Assembly: GCA_937914945.1 (NCBI GenBank) | Contig: CALGJF010000046.1 | Span: 1-54,627, forward strand | Reading direction: 5' to 3' | From: an uncultured Bacteroidales bacterium | GTDB lineage: Bacteria; Bacteroidota; Bacteroidia; Bacteroidales; Bacteroidaceae | Length of the DNA stretch: 54,627 nucleotides | Shown here: one piece after another, positions 44,364 through 53,653 of the stretch | How positions within the stretch are numbered: position 1 is the stretch's first letter | Layout: each line of letters begins with the position of its first letter | Notes under the pieces: generated by a model | Database searches by the model: none | What the model was told of the DNA's origin: nothing | What the model saw: only the letters and a program-made list of their open reading frames with translations | Translations under genes and position numbers: made by a program

Positions 44364-44981
44364 CTATTTCAACGGCTTATTAATGCAGTTACGATAAAAA
44401 AGGAGTATAGCCACAATGCTGCAACTTATGCAAGCATCGGCAAAATTGAATATGGGGCTGAAAAAGACGAAGTGTTCACCACCACAAAAGGGCATCCACC
44501 GAGGCCAATCGAACGAGAAAAGCGGGAAATAGAACATATCCACCACGTTGCCATACATAAAGTCGGCATAACCCTCGCCAAAAGGCACAAGTTTCGCAAT
44601 CTGCCCCATGCTATGCGTGAAAATCTCGCCATAGAAGAGAGAATCTATAATGTTGCCCATTGCACCGGCAAAAACCAATGCAATGGCAACAACATATCCT
44701 ACAGGGAATTGAGCATTACGCACTATGCGGTAAAGGTAATACACAAGAAAAGAGACTGCCACAAGACGAAAACTTGTGAGGAACAATTTTCCCCCAAACT
44801 CCATACCAAAAGCCATACCTCTGTTCTCGGTAAAATAGATATAAAACCAATCGCCGCATACCGAGAAACTCTCGTGCAGATACATATTGAGCTTTACAGC
44901 AATCTTTATTACCTGATCGAGGATAATTGCCACAACCGCAACAAGCACCGCAAGCCAGGAACGCCAAAACACCCTGCTCAT
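44364..44981 (-). CDS. lspA: Lipoprotein signal peptidase (SPase II)
   Basis: 205 aa inner-membrane aspartic protease that cleaves prolipoproteins before the lipid-modified cysteine. Four membrane segments are visible (about 8-25, 66-84, 95-113 and 178-197). The catalytic aspartates are probably D148 (GNVVDMF) and D182 (NFADACI), and the conserved N-x-G-x-A-F-G motif is NRGMAFGM. It is somewhat long because of a loop at about 117-145, common in Bacteroidetes. Between the dksA-like gene (10-base gap) and DUF4296. Its substrates would include the lipoproteins encoded elsewhere in this window. Confidence 0.96.
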   Translation of the reverse strand: MSRVFWRSWLAVLVAVVAIILDQVIKIAVKLNMYLHESFSVCGDWFYIYFTENRGMAFGMEFGGKLFLTSFRLVAVSFLVYYLYRIVRNAQFPVGYVVAIALVFAGAMGNIIDSLFYGEIFTHSMGQIAKLVPFGEGYADFMYGNVVDMFYFPLFSFDWPRWMPFCGGEHFVFFSPIFNFADACISCSIVAILLFYRNCINKPLK

Positions 44982-44991
44982 ATTTCCTCGT

Positions 44992-45366
44992 TTAACGATT
45001 CTTTTTCGCCTCGATACTCAATGTTGCATGGGGCACAGCCATCAAACGACCTTTTGATATCAGCTTGCCCGTTTCGCGGCAAATACCATATGTCTTGTTC
45101 TCAATACGCACAAGAGCAGCCTGCAAACCTTGAATAAATTTAGCCTGGCGTTGTGCAAGCTGCATCTGCTCTTCGAGCGAGCTGGCTGCGCTACCATCCT
45201 CGAGCCCTTTGTATGTGGGCGAGGTATCGGCAACATCATTGCCATCCTCATGGCGTATTGAACGCATAATCTTATCATAATCCCTTTTTGCAAGTTCAAG
45301 CTTTTGATTGATTACCGCGCGGAATTCCTCTAATTCCTCATCTGAATAACGAAGTTTTTCTGACAT
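44992..45366 (-). CDS. DksA/TraR-family protein with degenerate zinc finger
   Basis: 124 aa. A helical coiled-coil N-terminus (about 8-85) leads to the C-terminal DksA-type finger region (YGICRETGKLISKGRLMAVPHATLSIE). Of the four zinc cysteines in classic DksA only the first is present; the others are replaced, so zinc binding is unlikely. Family members bind the RNA polymerase secondary channel and modulate initiation during the stringent response; whether this form does is unproven. It sits between ileS and lspA, a conserved order in the phylum. Confidence 0.88.
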   Translation of the reverse strand: MSEKLRYSDEELEEFRAVINQKLELAKRDYDKIMRSIRHEDGNDVADTSPTYKGLEDGSAASSLEEQMQLAQRQAKFIQGLQAALVRIENKTYGICRETGKLISKGRLMAVPHATLSIEAKKNR

Positions 45367-45402
45367 AGTAGTTGTTTTATTATGGTTAGTATTTTTTGTT
45401 TT

Positions 45403-48400
45403 TTACAATTTCTCAATGGCAACATTGATAGAGAAACCATCAAGCTCCACAGGCTCGCCCTCCACGCTATCGCAAAGAGTGAGAGAGCCGGCAAGTACCT
45501 GATTGCTGATATATTCGCCAAACTGCTCCACAGCCTCATCGCTACCGGCGTTCTTGGAAACGGAAACGGCAATCCTGTCGGTAATCTCAAGACCGCTATC
45601 CTTACGCATGGCCTGTATTTTCTTTATAACCTCGCGGGCAATACCCTCGCGGCGCAGTTCGTCGGTAACCTCCACATCGAGTGCCACGGTGAGAGCGCCC
45701 TCGTTGGCAACAGTCCAGCCGGGGACATCCTCGCTGAAAATCTCCACATCGGCAAGTTCTATGAGTGCATCGGTACCCTCAACTTGCAGAGTGATTGTAC
45801 CGTTCTTCTCAAGCTCGGCAATCTGCTCCTGCGACATTTCGGTAACGGCTACGTTCACGCTCTTCATAAGCTTGCCGAACTTTTTACCAAGAGTGCGGAA
45901 GTTACATTTAATCTTCTTAACCAAGATGCCGTCGCCCTCAACAAATTCAAGCTCCTTCACATTAACCTCGCTCAATATAAGCGCCTTCACAGCCTCAATG
46001 CGAGCCTTCATAACCTCGTCGGTTGTGGGTACTGCAATCTTTTGCAGGGGCTGACGCACGATAAGTTGCTCTTTTTTGCGTAGCGCAAGCACCATTGACG
46101 AAATCTTCTGTGCAAGCTCCATGCGATACTCAAGCTCGCTATCCACGCAAGCATCGTCGCACTCGGGATATGCAGCAAGATGCACCGATGTGGTTGTACC
46201 ACGCCCTGTAACAGAGGTAAGATCCTGATAAAGACGCTCGGCATAGAAGGGAGCGATGGGTGCCATAAGGCGCGCAACGGTCTCCAAGCAGGTGTATAGT
46301 GTCTGGTAGGCCGACAGTTTGTCGGTACTCATATCCGAGCCCCAGAAACGCTTGCGGCTCAAACGAACGAACCAATTGCTCACATTGTCGATAACAAACT
46401 CCTGAATCAAACGACCGGCCTTTGTGGGTTCATAGTCGTTGAGGCAGTTGTTCACATTCTTGACAAGAGTGTTCAGTGCCGAGATTATCCAGCGGTCAAG
46501 CTCGGGACGCTCATTCATGGGCACATCGGGCTGTTCGTATGTAAAGCCATCCACGTTGGCATACATAGTAAAGAAACTATATGTCTGATATAGTTTGCCG
46601 AAGAAAGAACGGGTAACCTCCTTTACACCCTCCTCGTTAAAGCGAAGGTTGTCCCAAGGTGCCGAATTGGTTATCATATACCAACGGAGCGCATCGCTGC
46701 CATAGTTCTCTATTGTAGCGAAGGGATCGACCGCATTACCCAGACGTTTGGACATTTTATCGCCATTCTTGTCGAGCACAAGGCCGTTTGATATAACGGT
46801 TTTGTATGCCACACTGTCGAACACCATAGTGCCTATTGCATGCAGCGTGTAGAACCAACCGCGGGTCTGATCCACACCCTCTGCAATGAAATCGGCAGGA
46901 TAGATTGTGCGGCTGTCGAGCGCCTCTTTGTTTTCAAAAGGATAGTGAATCTGCGCATAGGGCATGGCACCCGAGTCGAACCATACGTCGATGAGGTCGA
47001 GCTCGCGAGTCATCACCTTGCCGCTATCCGAAACAAGCTTTATATCATCCACATAGGGACGGTGCAAATCTATCTTATCATAGTTCTCACGGCTGTAATC
47101 ACCGGGGACAAAGCCTTTATCCTTGTAGGGGTTGCTTGCCATAACGCCTGCTGCAGCCGCTTTCTCTATCTCGTCGTAGAGCTCGGCAATAGAGCCTATA
47201 CACTTTGCCTCGCCATCCTCGCTTGTCCATATGGGCAGCGGAGTACCCCAATAACGGCTGCGGCTGAGGTTCCAATCGTTCAAATTCTCAAGCCACTTGC
47301 CAAAACGTCCTGTACCGGTGGATTCGGGTTTCCAAGTGATGGTTTTATTGAGTTCGCTCATGCGCTCCTTCATCTGCGAAGCACGCACGAACCAGCTATC
47401 CAAGGGGTAATAAAGCACGGGCTTGTCGGTGCGCCAGCAGTGGGGATAGTTGTGTACGTGTTTCTCTATCTTGAACACCTTGTTTTGCTGTTTCAACGAT
47501 ATACAGAGAACAACATCGAGTGTTTCGGCCTTTGCAGCGGCTTTTTCATCAAATTTGCCATCGATAGTATATGCAGGGTCGTATGCGTTCTTCACATAAG
47601 CACCGGCATATTTTGAATACTCCTCTACGTTCACGCAGTTTTTCACAAACTCCTCGTCGAGTTCATCGATAGCCCAGAATTTTCCTGTAAAATCGACCAT
47701 GGGACGTGTTTCGCCCTTCTTGTTCACCATAAAGAGCGAAGGAATTCCGGCGGCCTTTGCCACAAAAGCATCATCGGCACCAAAAGTAGGTGCAATGTGA
47801 ACTATACCCGTACCATCCTCTGTTGTAACATAGTCGCCGGGGATTACGCGGAAGCCATCGTTGGAAATCTTTATCTCATCGCCTTCCTTGACAATGGGTT
47901 TCACCCAAGGGAACAACTGCTCGTAGTGCATACCCACAAGGTCGCTTCCCTTATACTCGGCAACAACCTCATAAGGCACCACTTTATCACCGGGCTTGTA
48001 GCTATCGAGAGGAAGCTCGGCACCTGCGGCATTGAAATGGGCATTCAACAGAGCCTTTGCCACAACAACAGTGATGGGCTCACCTGAATAGCTGTTGTAT
48101 GAACGTACAACCACATAATCTATTTTTGGACCCACACAAAGCGCGGTATTCGAGGGCAATGTCCACGGCGTTGTTGTCCACGCAAGGAAATAGGGAGTAC
48201 CCCAGCCTGTCATTTCGGGCTTGGGGTCGAGCATGCGGAACTGTGCCACAGCCGTTGTATCCTTTACATCGCGGTAGCAACCGGGCTGGTTGAGTTCGTG
48301 CGAGCTGAGGCCTGTACCTGCTGCGGGTGAATAGGGCTGTATGGTGTAACCTTTATAAAGCAATCCCTTATTATACAATTGCTTGAGCAACCACCACAAC

Positions 48401-48876
48401 GACTCTATGTAGCTATTCTCGTATGTGATATAAGGGTTATCCAAATCAACCCAATATCCCATTTTGCGAGTGAGGTCGGTCCACTCTTTTGTATATTTCA
48501 TAACCTCTTCGCGACAATTACGGTTGTAATCGTCCACCGAGATTTTCTTGCCTATATCCTCTTTTGTAATGTTCAGCTTCTTTTCCACACCAAGCTCCAC
48601 AGGCAAGCCGTGAGTATCCCAGCCGGCTTTACGCTTAACCTGGAAACCCTTCATTGTCTTAAAGCGGCAGAAGGTATCCTTGATACTGCGCGCCATCACA
48701 TGGTGAATACCGGGCATACCGTTTGCCGAGGGAGGCCCCTCGAAAAACACAAATGAAGGCGCACCTTCGCGCTCGGTCATACTCTTTGAGAACAAATCAT
48801 TCTCTTCCCACTCCTTCAAAACCTCTTTGTTTACTTGAGGCAAATCCAATTTATATACAGGAAATTTCTTCTTCAT
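45403..48876 (-). CDS. ileS: Isoleucine-tRNA ligase
   Basis: 1157 aa class I synthetase that charges tRNA-Ile in the cytoplasm. The HIGH-equivalent motif is GIHH (residues 56-59, in SANGMPGIHHVMAR) and the KMSKS motif is KMSKR (707-711). The inserted editing domain lies at about 190-400, and the anticodon-binding domain after about 770. The length and the absence of an obvious C-terminal zinc knuckle match the larger eukaryote-like IleS type found in Bacteroidetes. First gene of the ileS - dksA-like - lspA - DUF4296 - small-gene operon. No T-box leader is seen. Confidence 0.96.
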   Translation of the reverse strand: MKKKFPVYKLDLPQVNKEVLKEWEENDLFSKSMTEREGAPSFVFFEGPPSANGMPGIHHVMARSIKDTFCRFKTMKGFQVKRKAGWDTHGLPVELGVEKKLNITKEDIGKKISVDDYNRNCREEVMKYTKEWTDLTRKMGYWVDLDNPYITYENSYIESLWWLLKQLYNKGLLYKGYTIQPYSPAAGTGLSSHELNQPGCYRDVKDTTAVAQFRMLDPKPEMTGWGTPYFLAWTTTPWTLPSNTALCVGPKIDYVVVRSYNSYSGEPITVVVAKALLNAHFNAAGAELPLDSYKPGDKVVPYEVVAEYKGSDLVGMHYEQLFPWVKPIVKEGDEIKISNDGFRVIPGDYVTTEDGTGIVHIAPTFGADDAFVAKAAGIPSLFMVNKKGETRPMVDFTGKFWAIDELDEEFVKNCVNVEEYSKYAGAYVKNAYDPAYTIDGKFDEKAAAKAETLDVVLCISLKQQNKVFKIEKHVHNYPHCWRTDKPVLYYPLDSWFVRASQMKERMSELNKTITWKPESTGTGRFGKWLENLNDWNLSRSRYWGTPLPIWTSEDGEAKCIGSIAELYDEIEKAAAAGVMASNPYKDKGFVPGDYSRENYDKIDLHRPYVDDIKLVSDSGKVMTRELDLIDVWFDSGAMPYAQIHYPFENKEALDSRTIYPADFIAEGVDQTRGWFYTLHAIGTMVFDSVAYKTVISNGLVLDKNGDKMSKRLGNAVDPFATIENYGSDALRWYMITNSAPWDNLRFNEEGVKEVTRSFFGKLYQTYSFFTMYANVDGFTYEQPDVPMNERPELDRWIISALNTLVKNVNNCLNDYEPTKAGRLIQEFVIDNVSNWFVRLSRKRFWGSDMSTDKLSAYQTLYTCLETVARLMAPIAPFYAERLYQDLTSVTGRGTTTSVHLAAYPECDDACVDSELEYRMELAQKISSMVLALRKKEQLIVRQPLQKIAVPTTDEVMKARIEAVKALILSEVNVKELEFVEGDGILVKKIKCNFRTLGKKFGKLMKSVNVAVTEMSQEQIAELEKNGTITLQVEGTDALIELADVEIFSEDVPGWTVANEGALTVALDVEVTDELRREGIAREVIKKIQAMRKDSGLEITDRIAVSVSKNAGSDEAVEQFGEYISNQVLAGSLTLCDSVEGEPVELDGFSINVAIEKL

Positions 48877-48901
48877 TTTATATAAAAACTATAAAGTTGC
48901 G

Positions 48902-48909
48902 CAAAGTTA
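48902..48909 (-). promoter_or_regulatory. ileS -7 element
   Basis: TAACTTTG on the minus strand 26 bases before the start codon, matching TAnnTTTG. No TTG at standard spacing. Confidence 0.5.
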
Positions 48910-48973
48910 CACAAAATCAGCCAAAAAAGGAAGAAAAGAGCATAAGAAATTCCCTCTTTTGCAAGCAACAAGA

Positions 48974-49010
48974 GCAAAAAAATATCTCCGGGCGCACGCT
49001 CGGAGATATT
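48974..49010 (-). terminator. Terminator of the aminopeptidase/kinase operon
   Basis: AATATCTCCG (48981-48990) pairs with CGGAGATATT (49001-49010), with further G/C pairs inside, and is followed on the minus strand by about seven T. It lies 20 bases after the aminopeptidase stop codon. Confidence 0.85.
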
Positions 49011-49030
49011 ATACAGAACAAAGATTCAAA

Positions 49031-50314
49031 TCAACCGATGTTATAGAAAGCCGTAAACGCTTTTATTGCATACTCGGTATCCACAGCTGCCGATGTCTCG
49101 CGCGCCGAGTGCATTCCCCACATGGGATTACCCATATCCACACCGCGCATGGGCAACTGAGTTGTCAAAGTATTTCCAAGCGTGGAGCCGCCTGCTATAT
49201 CGCTGCGATTCACGAAATATTGGAAAGGAACACCCGCCATGCGGCACACCTCGGCAAACACCGCAGCCGACTCGGCATCGGTTACATACTTTTGGTTGGC
49301 ATTGTATTTAATCACCGGGCCGCCACCCATAACCGGATGGTTTGTGGGGTCGTGTTTCTCTTGATAATTGGGATGCAGAGCATGTGCCATATCAGCCGAA
49401 ACCATAAAGGAATTTTCCACTGCCGCATACAAATCGCCACTCTTGCCACCACAATTCAAAATAATGGCATCCAACAGATTACGCAACATGGGAGAGGCCG
49501 AGCCCTGCTTGGTCATATTACCTGTTTCTTCATTATCGAAGAGCGCAAGCACCTGTGTCATTGCCGTGGGCTTGCTATCTGCCATGGCACGCAAGCCGGC
49601 ATAGGCCATCAACAGGTCGTCCTGACGACCACCCGATACAAACTCATTGTTCAAACCGCAAAGGCAAGCGGGAGTGGCATCGTAGAGCGAGAGGTCGAAA
49701 TCAAGTACATCCGCAGCCTTCACACCAAGCTCATCGGCAACCAAGTTAAGTAAAAGATTTTCTTTCTCGAAATGGCTATTTATAAAACCAAGCACAGGCA
49801 TCATATCCTTTTGACGGTTTATCTTGTTACCCTCGTTCACCTCGCGGTTGAAATGGATTGCAAGATGGGGAATTATAAGCAATGGGCGCTTAATGTGCAA
49901 CAGACGGGTAACAGGATGCAAGGGAGAATCGCCACACAAGATAACACGGCCTGCAAGCGACAGAGGGCGATCGAACCATGTATAGAGAATAGGACCGCCA
50001 TAGACCTCGGTATTAAGGCGTATCATACCACCCTCCGACACCATCTCGGGCGCAGGCTTCACGCGAAAGCAGGGCGAATCGGTATGCGCACAGATAAGTT
50101 TGAAACCACCGGTGGGCGCACCGCTACCCATGCGAAAAGCAAACAACGCCGAGCCGTTCTTTGTTATATAATAGCCCTCGCCGGCCTCCAAGCGAGGCAA
50201 CGAACCAAGTTCCACCTTCTTAAATCCCGCAGCCGATAAAAAATCCTCGGCATACTTCACCGCCATAAAATTAACAGGCGATGCATCGAGCATATCAATC
50301 AATCCTTTAATCAT
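49031..50314 (-). CDS. M18-family aminopeptidase
   Basis: 427 aa from ATG 50314 (MIKGLIDMLD); the longer frame upstream adds a lysine-rich stretch that overlaps likely regulatory sequence. M18 metalloenzymes remove N-terminal residues from peptides in the cytoplasm using two metal ions. The signature positions are ICAHTDSP (first metal histidine), LALFDNEETG (acidic ligands and general base), GGRQDDL and SADMAHALHPNY, plus the closing G-N-P-M-W-G-M-H-S-A-R-E histidine. It follows the kinase/RapZ gene by 25 bases and shares its operon. Confidence 0.93.
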   Translation of the reverse strand: MIKGLIDMLDASPVNFMAVKYAEDFLSAAGFKKVELGSLPRLEAGEGYYITKNGSALFAFRMGSGAPTGGFKLICAHTDSPCFRVKPAPEMVSEGGMIRLNTEVYGGPILYTWFDRPLSLAGRVILCGDSPLHPVTRLLHIKRPLLIIPHLAIHFNREVNEGNKINRQKDMMPVLGFINSHFEKENLLLNLVADELGVKAADVLDFDLSLYDATPACLCGLNNEFVSGGRQDDLLMAYAGLRAMADSKPTAMTQVLALFDNEETGNMTKQGSASPMLRNLLDAIILNCGGKSGDLYAAVENSFMVSADMAHALHPNYQEKHDPTNHPVMGGGPVIKYNANQKYVTDAESAAVFAEVCRMAGVPFQYFVNRSDIAGGSTLGNTLTTQLPMRGVDMGNPMWGMHSARETSAAVDTEYAIKAFTAFYNIG

Positions 50315-50339
50315 AATTTTATTGTTTTTACGTTTTACT

Positions 50340-51764
50340 CTATTTTGCTTCAATCACATATTTCTTATTAAGCATTTTATGCGTAACCACCACCCGCACT
50401 CCGAATTTTTCGGCAACATGGTGCGCAATATGTTCGGCACTGTAAACCGAGCGATGCTGCCCACCTGTGCAACCACAACACACCTGTATATGAGTAAAGC
50501 CACGGCGTTTATAGGTATCTACCATATTATCTACAAGAGCGTAGGCATTTTCAAGGAAAGCAGCAATATCGCTCTCCGCCTCCAGAAACTTTATCACAGG
50601 CTCATCCATTCCGCACAGTTTTTTATACGGCTCGTAACGCCCGGGGTTATGTATGGCACGGCAATCGAACACAAAGCCACCACCATTGCCCGAATAGTCG
50701 TCGGGTATCCCGCGACGATACGAAAAACTCATGACATCGACAGTAAGCCCCTCGGCCGATTGTTTGACAAATATCGGCAGTTCCGTAATCTCGGCAATCA
50801 AGCGCTCAATATAAGGAAATTCACCATGCAACAAAGCAAGCTGCTCTTTCAACTGCGCAAGCGCGCCGGGTATAGTCTCTACAAAAGCCTTTTTATGTTC
50901 ATACAAACCCCTGAAACCATAAGTACCAAGATTCTGTAACAGGCGGAACACGCGGAACAGCGCCAGATTGCGCATAAAATCGGCACGCACAACAGGGCGA
51001 TACACTTTAAGAGCATCAAGGTAGGCATCTACCATTTCAGCCACCACTTGCGATGTATAACAGGCACGGGCCTGCCCCACAAACGAGGCTACATCATAAT
51101 ATACAGGCCCTTTGCGCCCACCCTGAAAATCGATAAAGAAGGGGCGGCCATCGTGTATCATCACATTGCGCGATTGAAAATCCCTATACATAAATGTATT
51201 TTCCTCATCTACCAACAACATGCATGCCATCTTTTCAAATTCGTTCTCGAGCAGGCTCTCGTTGAACTCAACACCCACCCCTTTAAGGAAACAATATTTG
51301 AAATAGTTGAAATCCCACATCACAGTACGCTTGTCAAAAGCCGCTACCGGGTAGCACACCCCAAAATCAAAATCCCTTGCAACCTCGTATTGAATACGTG
51401 GCAATATCGACATTATATGACAAAGCATACTCTTGTCCTTGGGCACAAAAGACTGACAGTCGCGCGACTCCTTCATATATGCAAACAGAGAAAGGTCGCC
51501 CAAATCCTCCTGTACATAACACAAGCCATCATCGGACACCGCAAACACACGCGGGGCATCAATGCCACACGACAAGAATTTTTCACTCATTGCTACAAAA
51601 GCCCGGTTTTCCTCCTCACATGTACCCACCACACCTATAAGCGTGCTATCCCCCGCACTCATTCTATAATAAGAACGGTTGGAGCCGTCGCCCGACAGTT
51701 TTACAACAGAGTTCGGTTGTTGCCCCACAACCTTTTCAAACAAATCATTGAGAGTGGCAATCAT
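50340..51764 (-). CDS. Aminosugar-kinase-like (APH) domain fused to RapZ C-terminal domain
   Basis: 474 aa, cytoplasmic. Residues about 15-320 form an aminoglycoside-phosphotransferase fold with catalytic loop YRDFQSRN (D195) and metal-binding DFQ (D212). The following GGRKGPVYYDVASF resembles AmgK-type MurNAc/GlcNAc anomeric kinases. Residues about 341-471 match the C-terminal half of RapZ (SFSYRRGIP, FDCRAIHNPG, GCTGGQHRSV), the part of E. coli RapZ that senses glucosamine-6-phosphate; the N-terminal P-loop part of RapZ is replaced. The kinase substrate is not provable from sequence. Upstream partner of the aminopeptidase gene. Confidence 0.88.
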   Translation of the reverse strand: MIATLNDLFEKVVGQQPNSVVKLSGDGSNRSYYRMSAGDSTLIGVVGTCEEENRAFVAMSEKFLSCGIDAPRVFAVSDDGLCYVQEDLGDLSLFAYMKESRDCQSFVPKDKSMLCHIMSILPRIQYEVARDFDFGVCYPVAAFDKRTVMWDFNYFKYCFLKGVGVEFNESLLENEFEKMACMLLVDEENTFMYRDFQSRNVMIHDGRPFFIDFQGGRKGPVYYDVASFVGQARACYTSQVVAEMVDAYLDALKVYRPVVRADFMRNLALFRVFRLLQNLGTYGFRGLYEHKKAFVETIPGALAQLKEQLALLHGEFPYIERLIAEITELPIFVKQSAEGLTVDVMSFSYRRGIPDDYSGNGGGFVFDCRAIHNPGRYEPYKKLCGMDEPVIKFLEAESDIAAFLENAYALVDNMVDTYKRRGFTHIQVCCGCTGGQHRSVYSAEHIAHHVAEKFGVRVVVTHKMLNKKYVIEAK

Positions 51765-52158
51765 AATATACTATTTTATTTATATAGTGATTGCGAAGAT
51801 ACATCAATCTTGCTAAAATAAAAATTTTATAAACACATTTATAAAAATAGCATGCCACAATAGACGAACCACAACAGGGACAACAGACGACTGCCCGCCG
51901 CCACAAGACAAAAATCTCAATTTACCGCCATTTTCTTGGAAAAACAATGCAAGATTCACGGCAAAACAAACTTTTTTCTTGTTTTTTCAAAAAAACGCTT
52001 GCATTTCTTCATATTTTCAAAATCATGCATTAACTTTGCGTTGCCAAAGGAAAAACAGCAACAAAATGTTACTTTTGGCAAGAAACATTTATGTAAAACA
52101 GCCGACAGTTTGCAACATAGGAGCTGCATACCACGAAGCAAAAAAACAAAACAACAAT
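51765..52158. other. Divergent intergenic region, kinase/RapZ fusion and gdhA
   Basis: 394 bases without a gene. The left half is AT-rich and has a near-match -7 (TATCTTCG, minus strand, 51801-51794) for the kinase gene. The right half holds the gdhA -7 element and a leader hairpin. The central 100 bases show nothing I recognise. Confidence 0.6.
52031..52081 (+). promoter_or_regulatory. gdhA -7 element and leader hairpin
   Basis: TAACTTTG (52031-52038) fits TAnnTTTG; no TTG at standard distance. Just downstream, TTGCCAAA (52041-52048) pairs with TTTGGCAA (52074-52081), and a smaller AACA-aaa-TGTT hairpin lies inside. Transcription would begin at or within the left arm, so this may be either a protein operator or a 5' mRNA stem. 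Confidence 0.5.
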
Positions 52159-53493
52159 ATGAAAGTAGAAACAACACTTGAAAGCTTAAAAAAGCGTTTT
52201 CCCAACGAGCCCGAATATTTTCAGGCAGTTGAAGAGGTATTAAACTCTATTGAAGAGGAGTATAACAAACACCCCGAGTTTGAGGCAAACAACCTCATTG
52301 AAAGACTCTGCATCCCCGACAGAGTATTCACATTCCGCGTAACATGGACCGACGACAAAGGCAACGTACAGGTGAACACAGGCTACCGCGTACAGCACAA
52401 CAACGCCATCGGCCCCTACAAAGGCGGTATCCGTTTCCACCCCTCTGTAAACGTAGGAATCCTCAAATACCTCGCTTTTGAGCAGACATTCAAAAACTCA
52501 CTGACAACCCTGCCCATGGGTGGTGCAAAGGGTGGTTCTGACTTCGATCCCAAAGGCAAGAGCGACGCCGAGGTTATGCGTTTCTGCCAAGCCTTCATCA
52601 CCGAATTGTGGCGTAACATAGGCCCCGACATGGACGTTCCCGCAGGCGACATCGGCGTAGGCGGCCGCGAGGTTGGTTACATGTTCGGTATGTATAAAAA
52701 ACTCACACGCCAGTTCAACGGTGTATTCACCGGCAAAGGCTTGGAATTTGGTGGTTCACTCATTCGCCCCGAAGCAACAGGCTACGGCAACATCTACTTC
52801 TTGCAGGAGATGTTAAAAACACGTGGCCTTGACATCAAGGACAAGGTATGCCTTGTATCGGGTTCGGGCAACGTGGCACAGTACACCGTAGAGAAAATCA
52901 TACAGCTTGGAGGCAAGGTTGTTACCATGAGCGACTCAAACGGTTACATCTATGATCCCGACGGCATTACACGCGAGAAACTCGACTTCATCATGGAGCT
53001 CAAGAACGTGCGTCGCGGCCGCATCAAGGAGTATGCCGACAAATATGGTTGCAAGTATGTAGCCGATGCCAAACCTTGGGGCGAAAAGGGCGACATAGCA
53101 CTCCCCTCTGCCACACAGAACGAGATAAACGGCGAGCACGCAAAGGCTCTTGTAGCAAACGGCGTTATTGCAGTGTCGGAAGGCGCGAACATGCCCTCGA
53201 CACCTGACGCCATCCACACATTCCAAGAGGCAAAAATACTATACGCACCCGGCAAGGCATCTAACGCCGGCGGTGTATCGGTATCTGGCCTCGAGATGAG
53301 CCAGAACTCAGGCAAAATCAACTGGAGCAGCGCCAAGGTTGACGAGATGCTTCACGAGATTATGCACAACATACACCAGGCATGCGTTAAATATGGTACA
53401 CGCGAGGATGGCTACATCGACTATGTTAAGGGTGCCAACGTTGCCGGTTTCCTTAAAGTAGCCAAGGCCATGATGGCACAAGGTATTGTATAA
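52159..53493 (+). CDS. gdhA: Glutamate dehydrogenase, hexameric, probably NADP-specific
   Basis: 444 aa from ATG 52159 (MKVETTLESL), the standard N-terminus and length for bacterial hexameric GDH; an earlier ATG in the same frame would add 60 basic, low-complexity residues from the leader. The enzyme makes glutamate from 2-oxoglutarate and ammonium. Conserved segments are GPYKGGIRFHPSV, LPMGGAKGGSDFDPKGKS (catalytic lysine) and DVPAGDIGVGGREVGYM. The Rossmann motif is VSGSGNVAQY, and the serine-rich end of the second strand (TMSDSNG) favours NADP. Single-gene unit with a strong terminator. Confidence 0.96.
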   Translation: MKVETTLESLKKRFPNEPEYFQAVEEVLNSIEEEYNKHPEFEANNLIERLCIPDRVFTFRVTWTDDKGNVQVNTGYRVQHNNAIGPYKGGIRFHPSVNVGILKYLAFEQTFKNSLTTLPMGGAKGGSDFDPKGKSDAEVMRFCQAFITELWRNIGPDMDVPAGDIGVGGREVGYMFGMYKKLTRQFNGVFTGKGLEFGGSLIRPEATGYGNIYFLQEMLKTRGLDIKDKVCLVSGSGNVAQYTVEKIIQLGGKVVTMSDSNGYIYDPDGITREKLDFIMELKNVRRGRIKEYADKYGCKYVADAKPWGEKGDIALPSATQNEINGEHAKALVANGVIAVSEGANMPSTPDAIHTFQEAKILYAPGKASNAGGVSVSGLEMSQNSGKINWSSAKVDEMLHEIMHNIHQACVKYGTREDGYIDYVKGANVAGFLKVAKAMMAQGIV

Positions 53494-53530
53494 TTACAAA
53501 TACAAAAGCTACACAACTTTTATACACTTC

Positions 53531-53568
53531 AAAAGGGCCGCTTGAAAGAGTCGGCCCTTTTGTTATTT
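53531..53568 (+). terminator. gdhA terminator
   Basis: AAAAGGGCCG (53531-53540) pairs with CGGCCCTTTT (53552-53561) across an 11-base loop, followed by GTTATTT. Confidence 0.85.
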
Positions 53569-53616
53569 AACCATATATAAATTCAAATAAGGAGTGTGCA
53601 ATATAGCAAAAAGATA

Positions 53617-53647
53617 TTGTAAAGGTTCAAAATATAATCTATCTTTG
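53617..53647 (+). promoter_or_regulatory. Promoter of the leader RNA and BspA/SGNH gene
   Basis: TTG at 53617-53619 and TATCTTTG at 53640-53647, 20 bases apart. Transcription should start near 53654, giving a leader of about 400 bases before ATG 54057. Confidence 0.68.
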
Positions 53648-53653
53648 CATCGT

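Noticed and set aside
51979..52158. 60-residue N-terminal extension of glutamate dehydrogenase
   Set aside because: It would begin before the promoter -7 element and is unlike GDH N-termini; ATG 52159 gives the family length.
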